Assembly: GCF_019311235.1 (NCBI RefSeq)
Contig: NZ_JAHWDF010000007.1
Coordinates: forward strand, 113,559 to 177,558
From: Mesonia aestuariivivens
Lineage (GTDB): Bacteria; Bacteroidota; Bacteroidia; Flavobacteriales; Flavobacteriaceae
Direction: 5' to 3'
Length of the DNA: 64,000 bases
Under the pieces are notes generated by a model. The model was not told where the DNA came from. It made no database searches and saw only the letters and a list, made by a program, of their open reading frames with translations. Within the stretch, counting starts at the first letter, position 1. Each line of letters begins with the position of its first letter. This document shows positions 27,271 to 36,976 of the stretch, one piece after another. A program made the position numbers and the translations under genes.

Positions 27271-29034
27271 ATGAAAGAACTTAAATATCTTAATAAATAT
27301 TTTATTAAATACAAATGGCAAATGTTTTTGGGCTTTATCATTACGGTGGCTGCAAGAATTTTTGCAGTTTATGTACCTCAATTTATAGGTGACTCTACCA
27401 ATGTAATTGAAAGATTTATTAATGATGAAATTACGCAAGTAGCTCAAGTAAAATCTGAACTTACCACGAACATACTTTACATTTTAGGAGCGGCATTTTT
27501 ATCAGCCTTATTTACTTTTTTAATGCGGCAAACCTTCATTGTGGTTTCTAGACACATAGAATATGATTTAAAAAATGATGTTTATGAGCAATATCAAAAT
27601 CTTTCGCTAAATTTCTACAAGAAAAATAGAACCGGAGATTTGATGAATAGAATTAGTGAAGATGTCTCTCGAGTAAGAATGTACTTTGGACCAGCATTAA
27701 TGAATAGTGTTTCTACTATAACTATGTTTTTAGTCGTAATAATTTACATGATCAATACGGCTCCATTATTAACTTTATACACCATTGCTCCTTTTCCTTT
27801 TTTATCTTATGCCATCTATAAATTAAGCAGATCTATAAACAAAAGAAGTACCATAGTACAAGAATATCTTTCTAAATTAAGCACCTTTACACAAGAAGGT
27901 TTTAGTGGAATTTCTGTCATCAAATCTTACGGATTAGAACAACAAACCAATACTGGTTTTGTAGACCTTGCAGATACCAGTAGAGAAAAAAATATAGATT
28001 TAGTAAAAGTACAAGCCTTTTTCTTCCCTTTAATGGCGCTCTTAATTGGTGGAAGCAATATTCTAGTTATTTATATTGGAGGGCAACGAGTAATTAGCGG
28101 AGAGATTGAAAATTTTGGAGTTATTGTTGAATTTCTACTCTATGTAAATATGCTAACTTGGCCTGTAGCAAGCGTAGGTTGGATTGCAGATATGGTACAA
28201 CGAGCAGAAGCTTCACAAAAAAGAATTAATGAATTTTTAAAACAAAAACCTGAAATAAAAAATCATTCGTCTAACATCACTCCAGTAAAAGGAAAAATAG
28301 AATTTAAAAATGTAACTTTCACTTACGACGACACCAATATTACCGCACTTAAAAATGTTTCTTTTGAAATACACCAAGGACAAACCTTAGCGATTATCGG
28401 AAAAACAGGATCTGGGAAATCTACCATTTTAGAATTAATTGGCCGACTTTATGATGTCGAGAAAAAAAATGGTCATTTACTTATCGATAATCAAGACATC
28501 GATCAATTCAACTTAAAAAATCTAAGAAATTCTATTGGTTATGTACCTCAGGACGCATTCTTATTTAGTGATTCTATAAAAAATAACATTCGTTTTGGGC
28601 ATAGTGAAGCTTCTGAAGAACAAGTAATAGCAGCCGCAAAAAATGCAGCAGTACACAAAAATATAGAAGGTTTTAGCAAAGGCTATGATACCATTCTTGG
28701 CGAACGCGGAATCACCCTTTCTGGCGGACAAAAACAACGGGTTTCTATTGCTAGAGCTATTATTCAAAATCCGCAAATATTACTCTTTGATGATTGCCTC
28801 TCTGCAGTAGATACAGAAACTGAAGAAGAGATTTTAAACAATCTTCATAAAATATCTACCAATAAAACCACTATTATTGTGAGTCACCGTATTTCTTCAG
28901 CTAAGAATGCCCATAAAATAATTGTGCTAGAAGATGGCGAAATTATACAAGAAGGAACTCATAATCAATTAGTAAAGCAAGGCGGTTATTATAAAGAACT
29001 CTACTTAAAACAACTCAGCGAAAAAGAAAGTTGA
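27271..29034 (+). CDS. ABC transporter, fused permease-ATPase (MsbA/multidrug exporter type)
   Basis: 587 residues. Six membrane helices occupy about 1-315. The ATPase domain has Walker A IIGKTGSGKST, Q-loop VPQDAFLFSD, signature LSGGQKQRVSIARA, Walker B LLFDDCLSAVD and an H-loop His in VSHRIS. The Walker B segment ends in D rather than the usual catalytic Glu after ILLFD (DDCLS), a variation seen in some half-transporters. It is a homodimeric or paired exporter of lipids or drugs; the substrate is unknown. Single-gene unit. Confidence 0.88.
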   Translation: MKELKYLNKYFIKYKWQMFLGFIITVAARIFAVYVPQFIGDSTNVIERFINDEITQVAQVKSELTTNILYILGAAFLSALFTFLMRQTFIVVSRHIEYDLKNDVYEQYQNLSLNFYKKNRTGDLMNRISEDVSRVRMYFGPALMNSVSTITMFLVVIIYMINTAPLLTLYTIAPFPFLSYAIYKLSRSINKRSTIVQEYLSKLSTFTQEGFSGISVIKSYGLEQQTNTGFVDLADTSREKNIDLVKVQAFFFPLMALLIGGSNILVIYIGGQRVISGEIENFGVIVEFLLYVNMLTWPVASVGWIADMVQRAEASQKRINEFLKQKPEIKNHSSNITPVKGKIEFKNVTFTYDDTNITALKNVSFEIHQGQTLAIIGKTGSGKSTILELIGRLYDVEKKNGHLLIDNQDIDQFNLKNLRNSIGYVPQDAFLFSDSIKNNIRFGHSEASEEQVIAAAKNAAVHKNIEGFSKGYDTILGERGITLSGGQKQRVSIARAIIQNPQILLFDDCLSAVDTETEEEILNNLHKISTNKTTIIVSHRISSAKNAHKIIVLEDGEIIQEGTHNQLVKQGGYYKELYLKQLSEKES

Positions 29035-29108
29035 TTTTTTTTGGCAGATGTTAATTTTTTTAAGATTTTTGACAATATATCTAAAATTAAACCAATAATT
29101 TTTCGACT

Positions 29109-29480
29109 ATGAGCGATAATGGAACGATGCAGAAAGAAGAAATATTTTCTAAAGTGTTAAGGGCTGGAAGACGTACGTATTTCTTTGATGTAAGATCAAC
29201 TAAAGCTAACGATTATTATTTAACGATTACAGAGAGTAAAAAGTTCACCAATGAAGATGGATCTTTTTACTACAAGAAACACAAAATTTACTTATACAAA
29301 GAAGATTTTGAAGGTTTTGCTGAAATCTTAGATGAAATGACGGCTTACATCATTAATGAAAAAGGAGAAGAAGTAATTAGTGAACGTCACCAAAAAGACT
29401 TTAAAAAAGAATATGACGACAATGGTGAAGAAACTAGCGTAGCCGAAAAATTTACCGATGTAAGTTTTGACGATATCTAA
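29109..29480 (+). CDS. PUR family DNA/RNA-binding protein (DUF3276)
   Basis: 123 residues, one PUR-alpha-like repeat: EIFSKVLRAGRRTYFFDVR, then DYYLTITESKK and HKIYLYKEDFEGFAEILDEM. It is a widespread Bacteroidota protein that binds nucleic acid; its cellular role is not settled. The acidic C-terminal tail is about 100-123. Single gene with a strong terminator shared with csaA. Confidence 0.9.
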   Translation: MSDNGTMQKEEIFSKVLRAGRRTYFFDVRSTKANDYYLTITESKKFTNEDGSFYYKKHKIYLYKEDFEGFAEILDEMTAYIINEKGEEVISERHQKDFKKEYDDNGEETSVAEKFTDVSFDDI

Positions 29481-29493
29481 AAAAAATACTTTT

Positions 29494-29530
29494 ATAAAAA
29501 GCCGCTAATAAAATATTAGCGGCTTTTTTT
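29494..29530. terminator. Bidirectional terminator between PUR gene and csaA
   Basis: A long perfect stem (AAAAAGCCGCTAATA / TATTAGCGGCTTTTT) with an AAA loop lies between convergent genes. Confidence 0.92.
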
Positions 29531-29870
29531 AACTTATTTTTAAACCATTATCTATTTTTGCTTCCGGTTGAATTATGGTAACCTCATCGCCATCAACCGC
29601 TCCCATTAATAAACATTCACTCATAAAATTAGCAATTTGCTTTTTCGGGAAATTAACCACCGCAATAGTCTGCTTCCCTACTAAATCTTCTTTAGCATAG
29701 CGTTTCGTGATTTGCGCAGAAGTTTTTCGTATTCCTATCTGGCTACCAAAATCAATTTTTAATTGATAGGCAGGTTTTCTAGCTTCAGGGAAATCGTTTA
29801 CTTCTATAATCGTACCCACACGCATATCTATTTTAGCAAAATCTTGCCAACTTAATTCATTCTGTATCAT
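29529..29870 (-). CDS. csaA: tRNA-binding/export-related chaperone CsaA
   Basis: 113 residues, a single tRNA_bind OB-fold: DFAKIDMRVGTIIEVNDFPEARKPAYQL at the start and the VVNFPKKQIANFMSECLLMGA segment later. Family members bind tRNA and have chaperone-like activity in protein export. No fused synthetase domain is present, which separates it from MetG. Confidence 0.92.
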   Translation of the reverse strand: MIQNELSWQDFAKIDMRVGTIIEVNDFPEARKPAYQLKIDFGSQIGIRKTSAQITKRYAKEDLVGKQTIAVVNFPKKQIANFMSECLLMGAVDGDEVTIIQPEAKIDNGLKIS

Positions 29871-29950
29871 AAACTATAAGTTAATTTTTCAACCGAATAA
29901 TGTTTAATAATTCTTCAGTTTTCAGTAATTTGTTATTCAAATTTAAAAAA

Positions 29951-30514
29951 ATGGCAAGAACATATTCTATCGATATAGATTTAGGTACCAAAGCACCAGA
30001 ATTTGAACTTCGAGATAGTGTTACCAATAATTTAGTTAAGCTTTACGATGTAAAAGGTGAAAAAGGTACGGTAGTGATGTTTATCTGTAATCACTGTCCT
30101 TTTGTCAAACACGTGAATGATGAGATCGTAAGATTAGCTAACGATTACCGCGTGTTGGGGTTTGGTTTTGTAGCGATTTCTAGTAACGATGTAAAAAACT
30201 ATCCGGAAGATCATCCTAAATTAATGCACGAGAACGCTAGAAAACATAATTTCACGTTTCCATATTTGTATGATGAAACGCAAGAAGTAGCCAAAGCTTA
30301 TCAAGCAGCTTGCACGCCAGATTTTTATGTATTTGATACTGATTTAAAATTGGTTTACCACGGGCAATTAGACGATTCTCGACCTCAAAACGGAATTCCT
30401 GTAACCGGAAGAAGTATTCGAGAAGCTTTAGATGCTATTTTGAATAACCGAAAAGTACCACAATTACAAAAACCTAGCTTAGGTTGCGGTATTAAATGGA
30501 AACAGGAAAATTAG
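29951..30514 (+). CDS. Thioredoxin family protein (AhpC/TSA-like)
   Basis: 187 residues from ATG 29951 (MARTYSIDIDLGTKAPEF). The upstream in-frame ATG at 29900 would add 17 residues without similarity. The thioredoxin fold has the CNHCPF active site at about residue 48 and the cis-Pro region ACTPDFYVFD. It is annotated in the redoxin group, probably a thiol-disulfide reductase or peroxidase. It precedes a 1-Cys peroxiredoxin by about 100 bases on the same strand. Confidence 0.85.
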   Translation: MARTYSIDIDLGTKAPEFELRDSVTNNLVKLYDVKGEKGTVVMFICNHCPFVKHVNDEIVRLANDYRVLGFGFVAISSNDVKNYPEDHPKLMHENARKHNFTFPYLYDETQEVAKAYQAACTPDFYVFDTDLKLVYHGQLDDSRPQNGIPVTGRSIREALDAILNNRKVPQLQKPSLGCGIKWKQEN

Positions 30515-30617
30515 CATAAGTTAAGCTTATACTAAAGTAGCTCAAAACAATGCTTCAATTTGAGAATTTAATTCTTTATTCTTTAATTTTACAATGAAAA
30601 TAAAAAATGAAAAAGCT

Positions 30618-31256
30618 ATGAATGATTTAAGATTAGGCGATACCGCCCCAAATTTTGATGCAGAAACTACAGAAGGTAAATTAAATTTTCACGATTATTT
30701 AGGAGATAGCTGGGGAGTACTTTTTTCTCACCCCTCAGATTACACCCCGGTTTGTACTACAGAATTAGGAACTGTTGCTAATTACAAACCAGAATTTGAT
30801 AAGCGAAACACGAAAGTAATCGCGCTAAGTGTAGATGATTTAGAATCGCATAAAGGTTGGGTAAAAGATATTGAAGAAACCCAAAACGTAACATTGAATT
30901 ATCCAATCATTGCCGATGAAGATAAAAATGTTTCTAGCCTTTACGGAATGATTCATCCTAATGAAGATAACACAGCAACCGTTAGATCTGTTTTCATCAT
31001 TAGCCCTGATAAAAAAGTTAAACTAACCTTAACCTATCCGCCAAGTACTGGAAGAAATTTTGAAGAAATAATTCGTGTTTTAGACTCTCTACAATTAACG
31101 GCTTATAAAAAAGTAGCTACTCCTGCCAATTGGAAACAAGGGGAAGATGTGGTAATTAGCCCTTCTGTATCTAATGAAGAAGCCGAAAAATTATTCCCGA
31201 AAGGTTTTAAAGAAATTAAACCTTACTTGAGAATGACGGCGCAACCGGAAGATTAA
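30618..31256 (+). CDS. Peroxiredoxin, 1-Cys (Prx6) type
   Basis: 212 residues from ATG 30618 (MNDLRLGDTAPNFDAETTEG). An ATG at 30594 would add eight residues and is possible. The peroxidatic Cys lies in SDYTPVCTTELG. The C-terminal extension (PANWKQGEDVVI to PYLRMT) is the Prx6-type dimerisation part. It reduces H2O2 and organic peroxides. Confidence 0.92.
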   Translation: MNDLRLGDTAPNFDAETTEGKLNFHDYLGDSWGVLFSHPSDYTPVCTTELGTVANYKPEFDKRNTKVIALSVDDLESHKGWVKDIEETQNVTLNYPIIADEDKNVSSLYGMIHPNEDNTATVRSVFIISPDKKVKLTLTYPPSTGRNFEEIIRVLDSLQLTAYKKVATPANWKQGEDVVISPSVSNEEAEKLFPKGFKEIKPYLRMTAQPED

Positions 31257-31260
31257 TTTT

Positions 31261-31310
31261 TCACAAAACAGCAGAGCTCATCACTTCGAGTAAAATCGAG
31301 AAGTTTGGTA
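31261..31310. repeat. Short remnant of an intergenic repeat
   Basis: ACTTCGAGTAAAATCGAGAAGT near 31283-31303 is a small imperfect inverted repeat, reminiscent of degenerate copies of the common flavobacterial intergenic repeat family. Weak on its own. Confidence 0.3.
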
Positions 31311-31311
31311 T

Positions 31312-31350
31312 AAAAAAACCTCCATATGATTATGTGGAGGTTTTTTTATT
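31312..31350. terminator. Bidirectional terminator between the peroxiredoxin and isomerase genes
   Basis: Stem AAAAAACCTCCATA with TATGTGGAGGTTTTTT around a short loop, between convergent genes. Confidence 0.88.
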
Positions 31351-31374
31351 TTATAATATTAAAGTTGAATTAAA

Positions 31375-32307
31375 CTATTTAGCCTTTACTAATTCTACTT
31401 CAAAAATCAAGGTAGCGTTTGGAGGAATCACTCCGCCTGCTCCTCTTTCTCCATAACCTAAATGGGAAGGAATCACGAAACTTGCTTGAGCACCTTCAGA
31501 AAGCAATAAAATACCTTCATCCCAACCAGCGATCACGTGACCTACACCAACAGGAAACTCAATAGGTTGGTTTCTTTTAAAAGAAGAATCAAAAACAGTT
31601 CCATCAGTTAATTTTCCCTTATAGTGTACTTTTACTGGTTTTCCTTTTTCAGCTTGTTTCCCTTCTCCCTGTTTAGTGATTTTGTAAAACAATCCACTTT
31701 CAGTTTTTGTAAAACCTTCAGTTAGTTGCGCTAATGCCTCTTCTTCTTTCTTTTTAGTTTCTGCTTCACGTTTTGCTTTTTCAGCATTAAAAGTTTTAAA
31801 AGCTTCAGCGCCATCAAAGTTTTCAGCTTCTTCCCCTACTCTTTCGATGCTTAGGCTTTCAATTTTATCACCTTGTGAGATTTTATTCACCACATCTTGA
31901 CCTTCTACCACTTCACCAAACACCGTATGTTTGCCGTCCAACCAAGGAGTCTCTACGTGGGTAATAAAAAACTGACTCCCGTTGGTTCCCGGGCCTGCAT
32001 TAGCCATCGATAAGATACCAGGCTTATTATGTTTTAAGTCAGGATGAATCTCATCATCAAAATTATACCCTGGACCACCAGCTCCAGTACCATCAGGATC
32101 TCCTCCTTGCACCATAAAGTCTGGAATTACACGATGAAACTTTAATCCATCATAATAAGCTTCTCCTTGTTTCTTTGCCTCGTTAGGTTGCTTTCCTTCT
32201 GCTAGAGCTACAAAATTTCCTACCGTTCCTGGGGTTTTATCGTGATGTAATTTTACTAAAACTTCTCCTTTTGAAGTATTGAATTTTGCGTATAATCCGT
32301 TTTCCAT
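31375..32307 (-). CDS. Dual immunophilin: cyclophilin-FKBP fusion peptidylprolyl isomerase
   Basis: 310 residues. The cyclophilin domain is about 1-160, with [29 protein letters not shown] and the [12 protein letters not shown]rp region. A charged coiled linker (about 165-200) leads to an FKBP domain at about 205-310 ([49 protein letters not shown]). Two unrelated prolyl isomerase folds in one chain are known in flavobacteria. No signal peptide, so it is probably cytoplasmic. Confidence 0.92.
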   Translation of the reverse strand: MENGLYAKFNTSKGEVLVKLHHDKTPGTVGNFVALAEGKQPNEAKKQGEAYYDGLKFHRVIPDFMVQGGDPDGTGAGGPGYNFDDEIHPDLKHNKPGILSMANAGPGTNGSQFFITHVETPWLDGKHTVFGEVVEGQDVVNKISQGDKIESLSIERVGEEAENFDGAEAFKTFNAEKAKREAETKKKEEEALAQLTEGFTKTESGLFYKITKQGEGKQAEKGKPVKVHYKGKLTDGTVFDSSFKRNQPIEFPVGVGHVIAGWDEGILLLSEGAQASFVIPSHLGYGERGAGGVIPPNATLIFEVELVKAK

Positions 32308-32375
32308 TTGTTTGATTTTTTCTTAAAGTACAAAGATAAAACTTCATACGGCATCTTCCTAATGAGATGTAAAAA

Positions 32376-32410
32376 CAAAAAAACGAATGCCTACACATTC
32401 GTTTTTTTTG
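32376..32410 (-). terminator. Terminator of recQ
   Basis: Perfect 10-bp stem AAAACGAATG / CATTCGTTTT with a CCTACA loop; T-rich on the - strand. Confidence 0.8.
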
Positions 32411-32465
32411 GTTAGTCTTTAAAAGATTGTAATAACTATTTTAGTAGAGTTCTTTTAGAATAATC

Positions 32466-34661
32466 TTAATTAGCAACATCACTAATAAATTTAATGCGAT
32501 ATAAACGAATTTCTTCATCTTCATAATCGCCATCAAACTCTTCCATCGCTTCATCTACTTTATCGGTTTCTGCTTCTATAAAATATTCATGAAGCTCTTC
32601 TTGTTGCTCTTCATCTAAAACCTCGTCTACCCAATAGGTAATATTTAACTTGGTACCGCTATACACAATAGCTTCCATTTCTTTAATGAAATCTGGCATA
32701 GTTAATCCTTTAGCATCAGCGATATCTGTTAACGGAAGTTTTCTGTCTACGCTCTGAATAATAAATAGCTTTAATGCGCTATTTGCTCCTGTAGTTTTCA
32801 CTACAAAATCATCGGGACGCAAAACTTCATTTTCTTCAACATAACGCGCTATCAATTCTATAAAATCTTTACCAAACTTTTTAGCTTTCCCTTCACCTAC
32901 TCCATGAATATTAGCGAGTTCTTCTTGAGTGACAGGATATTTGGTCGCCATATCTTCCAAAGAAGGATCTTGAAAAACCACAAATGGAGGGACATCTTTG
33001 CGTTTAGCTACTTTTTTACGCAAATCTTTTAGCATTTTCATGAGTTGCTCATCTGTAGAGGCACCGCCTCCTTTTTGAACTGAGACAATATTATCTTTAG
33101 ATTCACTATCATAAATATGATCTTCAGTCATCATAAAAGACTTAGGCGCTTTTAAAAACTCATCTCCTGCTGGTGTGATTTTAATGATTCCGTAAGTTTC
33201 AATATCTTTTTTAAGTAAGCCTGCGACCAGTACTTGGCGCACTAATGCCATCCAATAAGCAGCATCTTTAGCTTTTCCTTTACCAAATAAGGCGATCTCA
33301 TCTGTTTTATGAGATTTGATTAATGCATTAGATTTACCAATAAGCGTGTTCACTACTTCTTTAGCTTTATAAATCGCTTGGGTTTCTTTTACTACTTTAA
33401 GCAGTAATTCTACATCTTCTTGCGCTTCATTTTGTTTTTTAGGATTTCTTACATTGTCATCCATATCACCACCGTCTCCAGTTTCATTATCAAAATCTTC
33501 TCCAAAATAATGAAGAATAAATTTTCTTCTTGAAATAGAGGTTTCTGCAAAAGCCACTACATCTTGTAATAAAGCATGACCAATCTCTTGCTCTGCTACC
33601 GGCTTACCGCTCATAAATTTTTCTAACTTCTCTATATCTTTATAGGCATAGTAAGCCAAACAATGGCCTTCACCTCCATCACGACCGGCGCGACCAGTTT
33701 CTTGATAATAACTTTCTATACTTTTTGGTATATCATGATGAATAACGAAACGTACATCAGGCTTATCGATACCCATACCAAAAGCTATCGTAGCGACTAC
33801 TACATCTATATCTTCCATTAAGAACATATCTTGATGCTTGGCTCTTTTTTTACCGTCTAATCCAGCATGGTAAGGAACAGCTTTTATACCATTCACTTGA
33901 AGGGTTTGCGCTAATTCTTCAACTTTTTTTCGGCTTAAGCAATATATGATACCGCTCTTTCCTGAATTTTGCTTTACAAAACGAATGATATCTGCACCTA
34001 CATTTGCTGTTTTAGGCCTAATTTCATAATATAAATTAGGACGATTAAACGAAGCCTTAAATGTTTTAGCATCGGTAATTCCTAAGTTTTTAAGAATATC
34101 TTCTTGTACTTTAGGTGTAGCGGTTGCTGTTAAAGCTACAATGGGAATATTATCACCTATACGCTGAATAATTTTACGTAAATTTCTATATTCAGGTCTA
34201 AAATCATGTCCCCACTCACTTATACAGTGCGCTTCATCTATAGCTAAAAATGAAATATTTTCATTTTTTAAAAAGTCTACATTCTCTTCTTTGGTTAACG
34301 ATTCTGGAGCTACGTATAACAATTTTGTAATTCCGTTAGAAATATCGGCTTTAACCTGTTTAATTTCTGTTTTATTCAGAGAAGAATTAAGTACATGAGC
34401 AATACCATGTTCCGAAGATATACTTCGAAGCGCATCTACTTGATTCTTCATTAAGGCTATAAGTGGAGAAACGACAATTGCAGTTCCTTCTTTTATTAGT
34501 GCGGGAAGTTGATAACAAAGAGATTTTCCTCCTCCAGTGGGCATAATCACAAATGTATCTTTATCTGCGATAACTCCCTTAATCACTTCCTCTTGCAGCC
34601 CTTTAAATTGGCTAAATCCAAAATATTTCTTTAACTCTTGATGTAAATTGATTTCTGTCAA
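32466..34661 (-). CDS. recQ: ATP-dependent DNA helicase RecQ, lacking the zinc-site cysteines
   Basis: 731 residues. Helicase domains show MPTGGGKSLCYQLPA (Walker A), AIDEAHCISEWGHDFRPEY (DEAH) and YYQETGRAGRDG (motif VI). RQC and HRDC regions follow (HRDC about 545-620), plus an acidic C-terminal tail. In the zinc-binding segment after ISRRKFILHYFGE, where RecQ normally has four Cys, the sequence reads TGDGGDMDDNVRNPKK with none. It unwinds DNA in recombinational repair. Divergent from kdsD. Confidence 0.93.
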   Translation of the reverse strand: MTEINLHQELKKYFGFSQFKGLQEEVIKGVIADKDTFVIMPTGGGKSLCYQLPALIKEGTAIVVSPLIALMKNQVDALRSISSEHGIAHVLNSSLNKTEIKQVKADISNGITKLLYVAPESLTKEENVDFLKNENISFLAIDEAHCISEWGHDFRPEYRNLRKIIQRIGDNIPIVALTATATPKVQEDILKNLGITDAKTFKASFNRPNLYYEIRPKTANVGADIIRFVKQNSGKSGIIYCLSRKKVEELAQTLQVNGIKAVPYHAGLDGKKRAKHQDMFLMEDIDVVVATIAFGMGIDKPDVRFVIHHDIPKSIESYYQETGRAGRDGGEGHCLAYYAYKDIEKLEKFMSGKPVAEQEIGHALLQDVVAFAETSISRRKFILHYFGEDFDNETGDGGDMDDNVRNPKKQNEAQEDVELLLKVVKETQAIYKAKEVVNTLIGKSNALIKSHKTDEIALFGKGKAKDAAYWMALVRQVLVAGLLKKDIETYGIIKITPAGDEFLKAPKSFMMTEDHIYDSESKDNIVSVQKGGGASTDEQLMKMLKDLRKKVAKRKDVPPFVVFQDPSLEDMATKYPVTQEELANIHGVGEGKAKKFGKDFIELIARYVEENEVLRPDDFVVKTTGANSALKLFIIQSVDRKLPLTDIADAKGLTMPDFIKEMEAIVYSGTKLNITYWVDEVLDEEQQEELHEYFIEAETDKVDEAMEEFDGDYEDEEIRLYRIKFISDVAN

Positions 34662-34754
34662 ACTGATATTTTAGTGTTACAATTTTACCTACCTTTGTCT
34701 ATTCTAAAGATACATATTTCTTTAATACTTACAAATTCAAATATTACAAAGTTA

Positions 34755-35717
34755 ATGCTTCAAAACAACATAATAAAGGTCGCAAAAGAAACAATTTCTA
34801 ATGAGGCTCGCGCTATTGAAGAATTAATCAACTTATTGGATGAAGAATTCACTCAAGCGGTTGAGCATATTTATAACTCCAAAGGTAGAGTAATTATTAC
34901 AGGCATTGGTAAAAGTGCAATTATTGCTACCAAAATTGTAGCCACCCTAAACTCTACAGGTACGCCTGCCATTTTTATGCATGCGGCAGATGCTATTCAC
35001 GGTGATTTAGGGACAATTCTAAAAGATGACACTGTCATTTGTATTTCTAAAAGCGGAAACACTCCAGAAATAAAAGTACTGGTTCCTTTCATTAAAAATT
35101 TTAAAAATACACTCATTGCTATTACAGGAAATAAAGATTCCTTCTTAGGTAAAGAAGCTGATTTTGTATTAAATGCGTATGTAGAAAAGGAAGCTTGCCC
35201 TAATAACCTTGCTCCTACCACAAGTACTACGGCTCAATTAGTAATGGGCGATGCTTTAGCGGTGTCTTTATTACACCTAAGAGGATTTAGCAGTAATGAT
35301 TTTGCTAAATATCACCCTGGTGGTGCTTTGGGAAAAAAATTATATTTACGAGTAAGTGATATTACTAAAGAAAATCAACAACCACAAGTAACTCCTAATA
35401 CAAACATTACCGATGTGATTGTAGAAATTTCAGAAAAAATGTTAGGCGTCACAGCCGTTATTGAAAAAGGTAAAATTGTAGGAATTATTACAGACGGTGA
35501 TTTACGTAGAATGATCACCACCAATAAAGATTTCACCCATTTAAAAGCGAAAGACATTATGGGCGAAAATCCGAAAGTAATCAATAACAATGCTATGGCT
35601 ATTGATGCGATGGAGTTGATGGAAGAAAACGGCATATCCCAACTACTAGCAGAAGAAAAAGGAAACTATGTAGGCGTGGTACACTTGCATAATCTTATAA
35701 AAGAAGGTATTATTTAA
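34755..35717 (+). CDS. kdsD: Arabinose-5-phosphate isomerase (KpsF/GutQ family)
   Basis: 320 residues from ATG 34755 (MLQNNIIKVAKETISNEARAI); the open frame reaches back to 34674 without similarity. The SIS domain covers about 35-180 (VIITGIGKSAIIATKIVATLNSTG, CISKSGNTPE), with two CBS domains at about 205-320. It converts ribulose-5-P to arabinose-5-P, the first step to KDO for lipopolysaccharide, which fits lptB downstream. tatC starts one base after its stop. Confidence 0.92.
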   Translation: MLQNNIIKVAKETISNEARAIEELINLLDEEFTQAVEHIYNSKGRVIITGIGKSAIIATKIVATLNSTGTPAIFMHAADAIHGDLGTILKDDTVICISKSGNTPEIKVLVPFIKNFKNTLIAITGNKDSFLGKEADFVLNAYVEKEACPNNLAPTTSTTAQLVMGDALAVSLLHLRGFSSNDFAKYHPGGALGKKLYLRVSDITKENQQPQVTPNTNITDVIVEISEKMLGVTAVIEKGKIVGIITDGDLRRMITTNKDFTHLKAKDIMGENPKVINNNAMAIDAMELMEENGISQLLAEEKGNYVGVVHLHNLIKEGII

Positions 35718-35718
35718 T

Positions 35719-36567
35719 ATGGCAAAAAAGAAAAAACAAAATCCAGATGAAATGTCATTTCTTGATCATTTGGAAGAGTTAAGATGGCATCTCATTAGAG
35801 CTACATTAGCAGTAGTCATTGCAGGAATTGTAGCTTTTATTGCAAAAGAATTTATTTTTGATGTCGTTTTGTTAGGTCCAAAACAACCTGAATTTATCAC
35901 CTATAAAGTGCTATGTAACGTAGCGCAATCTATTGGTTTAGACGAGAGTTTTTGCTACACAGAAATTCCGTTTAGCATTCAAAATAGAACCATGTCTGGG
36001 CAGTTTAGCATTCATATGTGGACGGCCATTACCGCAGGTTTCATCATTGCCTTTCCTTATATTTTATATGAATTTTGGAGATTTATTTCTCCCGCATTAC
36101 ACGAAAAAGAGCGCAAAGCTTCTAAAGGCTTTATTTTTATTGCTTCTATCTTATTTTTTATAGGCGTTCTGTTTGGTTATTACGTCATTTCCCCCTTATC
36201 TATTAATTTTTTAGGAAGCTATCAAGTAAGTAAAGAAGTAATCAACGAAATAGACCTTTCTAGCTATATGGGCTTAATAAGAGCTTCAGCTTTAGCAAGT
36301 GGCGTTATTTTTGAACTCCCAATTATTATATTTTTACTCACTAAAATAGGCTTAGTTACCCCAGAGATATTAAAACAATATAGAAAATTTGCGCTGGTGG
36401 GCATTTTAGTTGTTTCTGCAATTATTACTCCTCCAGATATCGCTAGCCAAATTATAGTAGCTATTCCCGTTCTTATTTTATATGAAATCAGTATTTTCAT
36501 CTCAAGAATGGTATTAAAAAAAGAAAGAAAAAAAGAAATTGAAGAGAGAAGTATCACTAAAAATTAA
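35719..36567 (+). CDS. tatC: Sec-independent translocase subunit TatC
   Basis: 282 residues, six membrane helices. The N terminus MSFLDHLEELRWHLIRA is the conserved signal-recognition region, and PFILYEFWRFISPALHEKERK-like sequence follows (positions about 112-133). It recognises twin-arginine signals. It is translationally close to kdsD and the AhpD-like gene in one + strand operon leading to lptB. Confidence 0.95.
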   Translation: MAKKKKQNPDEMSFLDHLEELRWHLIRATLAVVIAGIVAFIAKEFIFDVVLLGPKQPEFITYKVLCNVAQSIGLDESFCYTEIPFSIQNRTMSGQFSIHMWTAITAGFIIAFPYILYEFWRFISPALHEKERKASKGFIFIASILFFIGVLFGYYVISPLSINFLGSYQVSKEVINEIDLSSYMGLIRASALASGVIFELPIIIFLLTKIGLVTPEILKQYRKFALVGILVVSAIITPPDIASQIIVAIPVLILYEISIFISRMVLKKERKKEIEERSITKN

Positions 36568-36575
36568 ACAAAAAA

Positions 36576-36920
36576 ATGATTGATCAAGTTGATGAGTTTA
36601 ACGCTTATCGCCAAAAAATGAACGATAAAATTCTTGGAGAAAACAACAAAGTTTTAAAAAGAATATTTAACCTAGATACTAATGCCTTTTCTGAAGGTGC
36701 TTTAGACGTAAAAACCAAAGAACTTTTAGGACTAGTAGCTTCTTTAGTATTAAGATGTGACGACTGCGTAAAGTACCACTTAGAGTCTAGCCATAAATCT
36801 GGTGTAAATAAAGACCAAATTATGGAAACTTTAAGCATTGGCACATTAGTTGGAGGCACAATTGTTATCCCTCACTTACGCAGAGCTTACGAATACTGGG
36901 AAACTTTAGAAAATAAATAA
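36576..36920 (+). CDS. Carboxymuconolactone decarboxylase/AhpD-like protein
   Basis: 114 residues. The CMD fold carries the AhpD-type redox site RCDDCVKYHLESSHKSG (CxxC with a following His), so alkylhydroperoxidase-like thiol chemistry is more likely than decarboxylation. It begins 8 bases after tatC. The terminator behind it separates it from lptB. Confidence 0.88.
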   Translation: MIDQVDEFNAYRQKMNDKILGENNKVLKRIFNLDTNAFSEGALDVKTKELLGLVASLVLRCDDCVKYHLESSHKSGVNKDQIMETLSIGTLVGGTIVIPHLRRAYEYWETLENK

Positions 36921-36926
36921 TATAAC

Positions 36927-36956
36927 GGGAGCAAAAAAATTGCTCCCAGTTTTTAG
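36927..36956 (+). terminator. Terminator after the kdsD-tatC-AhpD operon
   Basis: GGGAGCA / TGCTCCC stem with an A-rich loop, followed by AGTTTTT. Confidence 0.75.
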
Positions 36957-36976
36957 TATAAATCGCTGTTATCATT

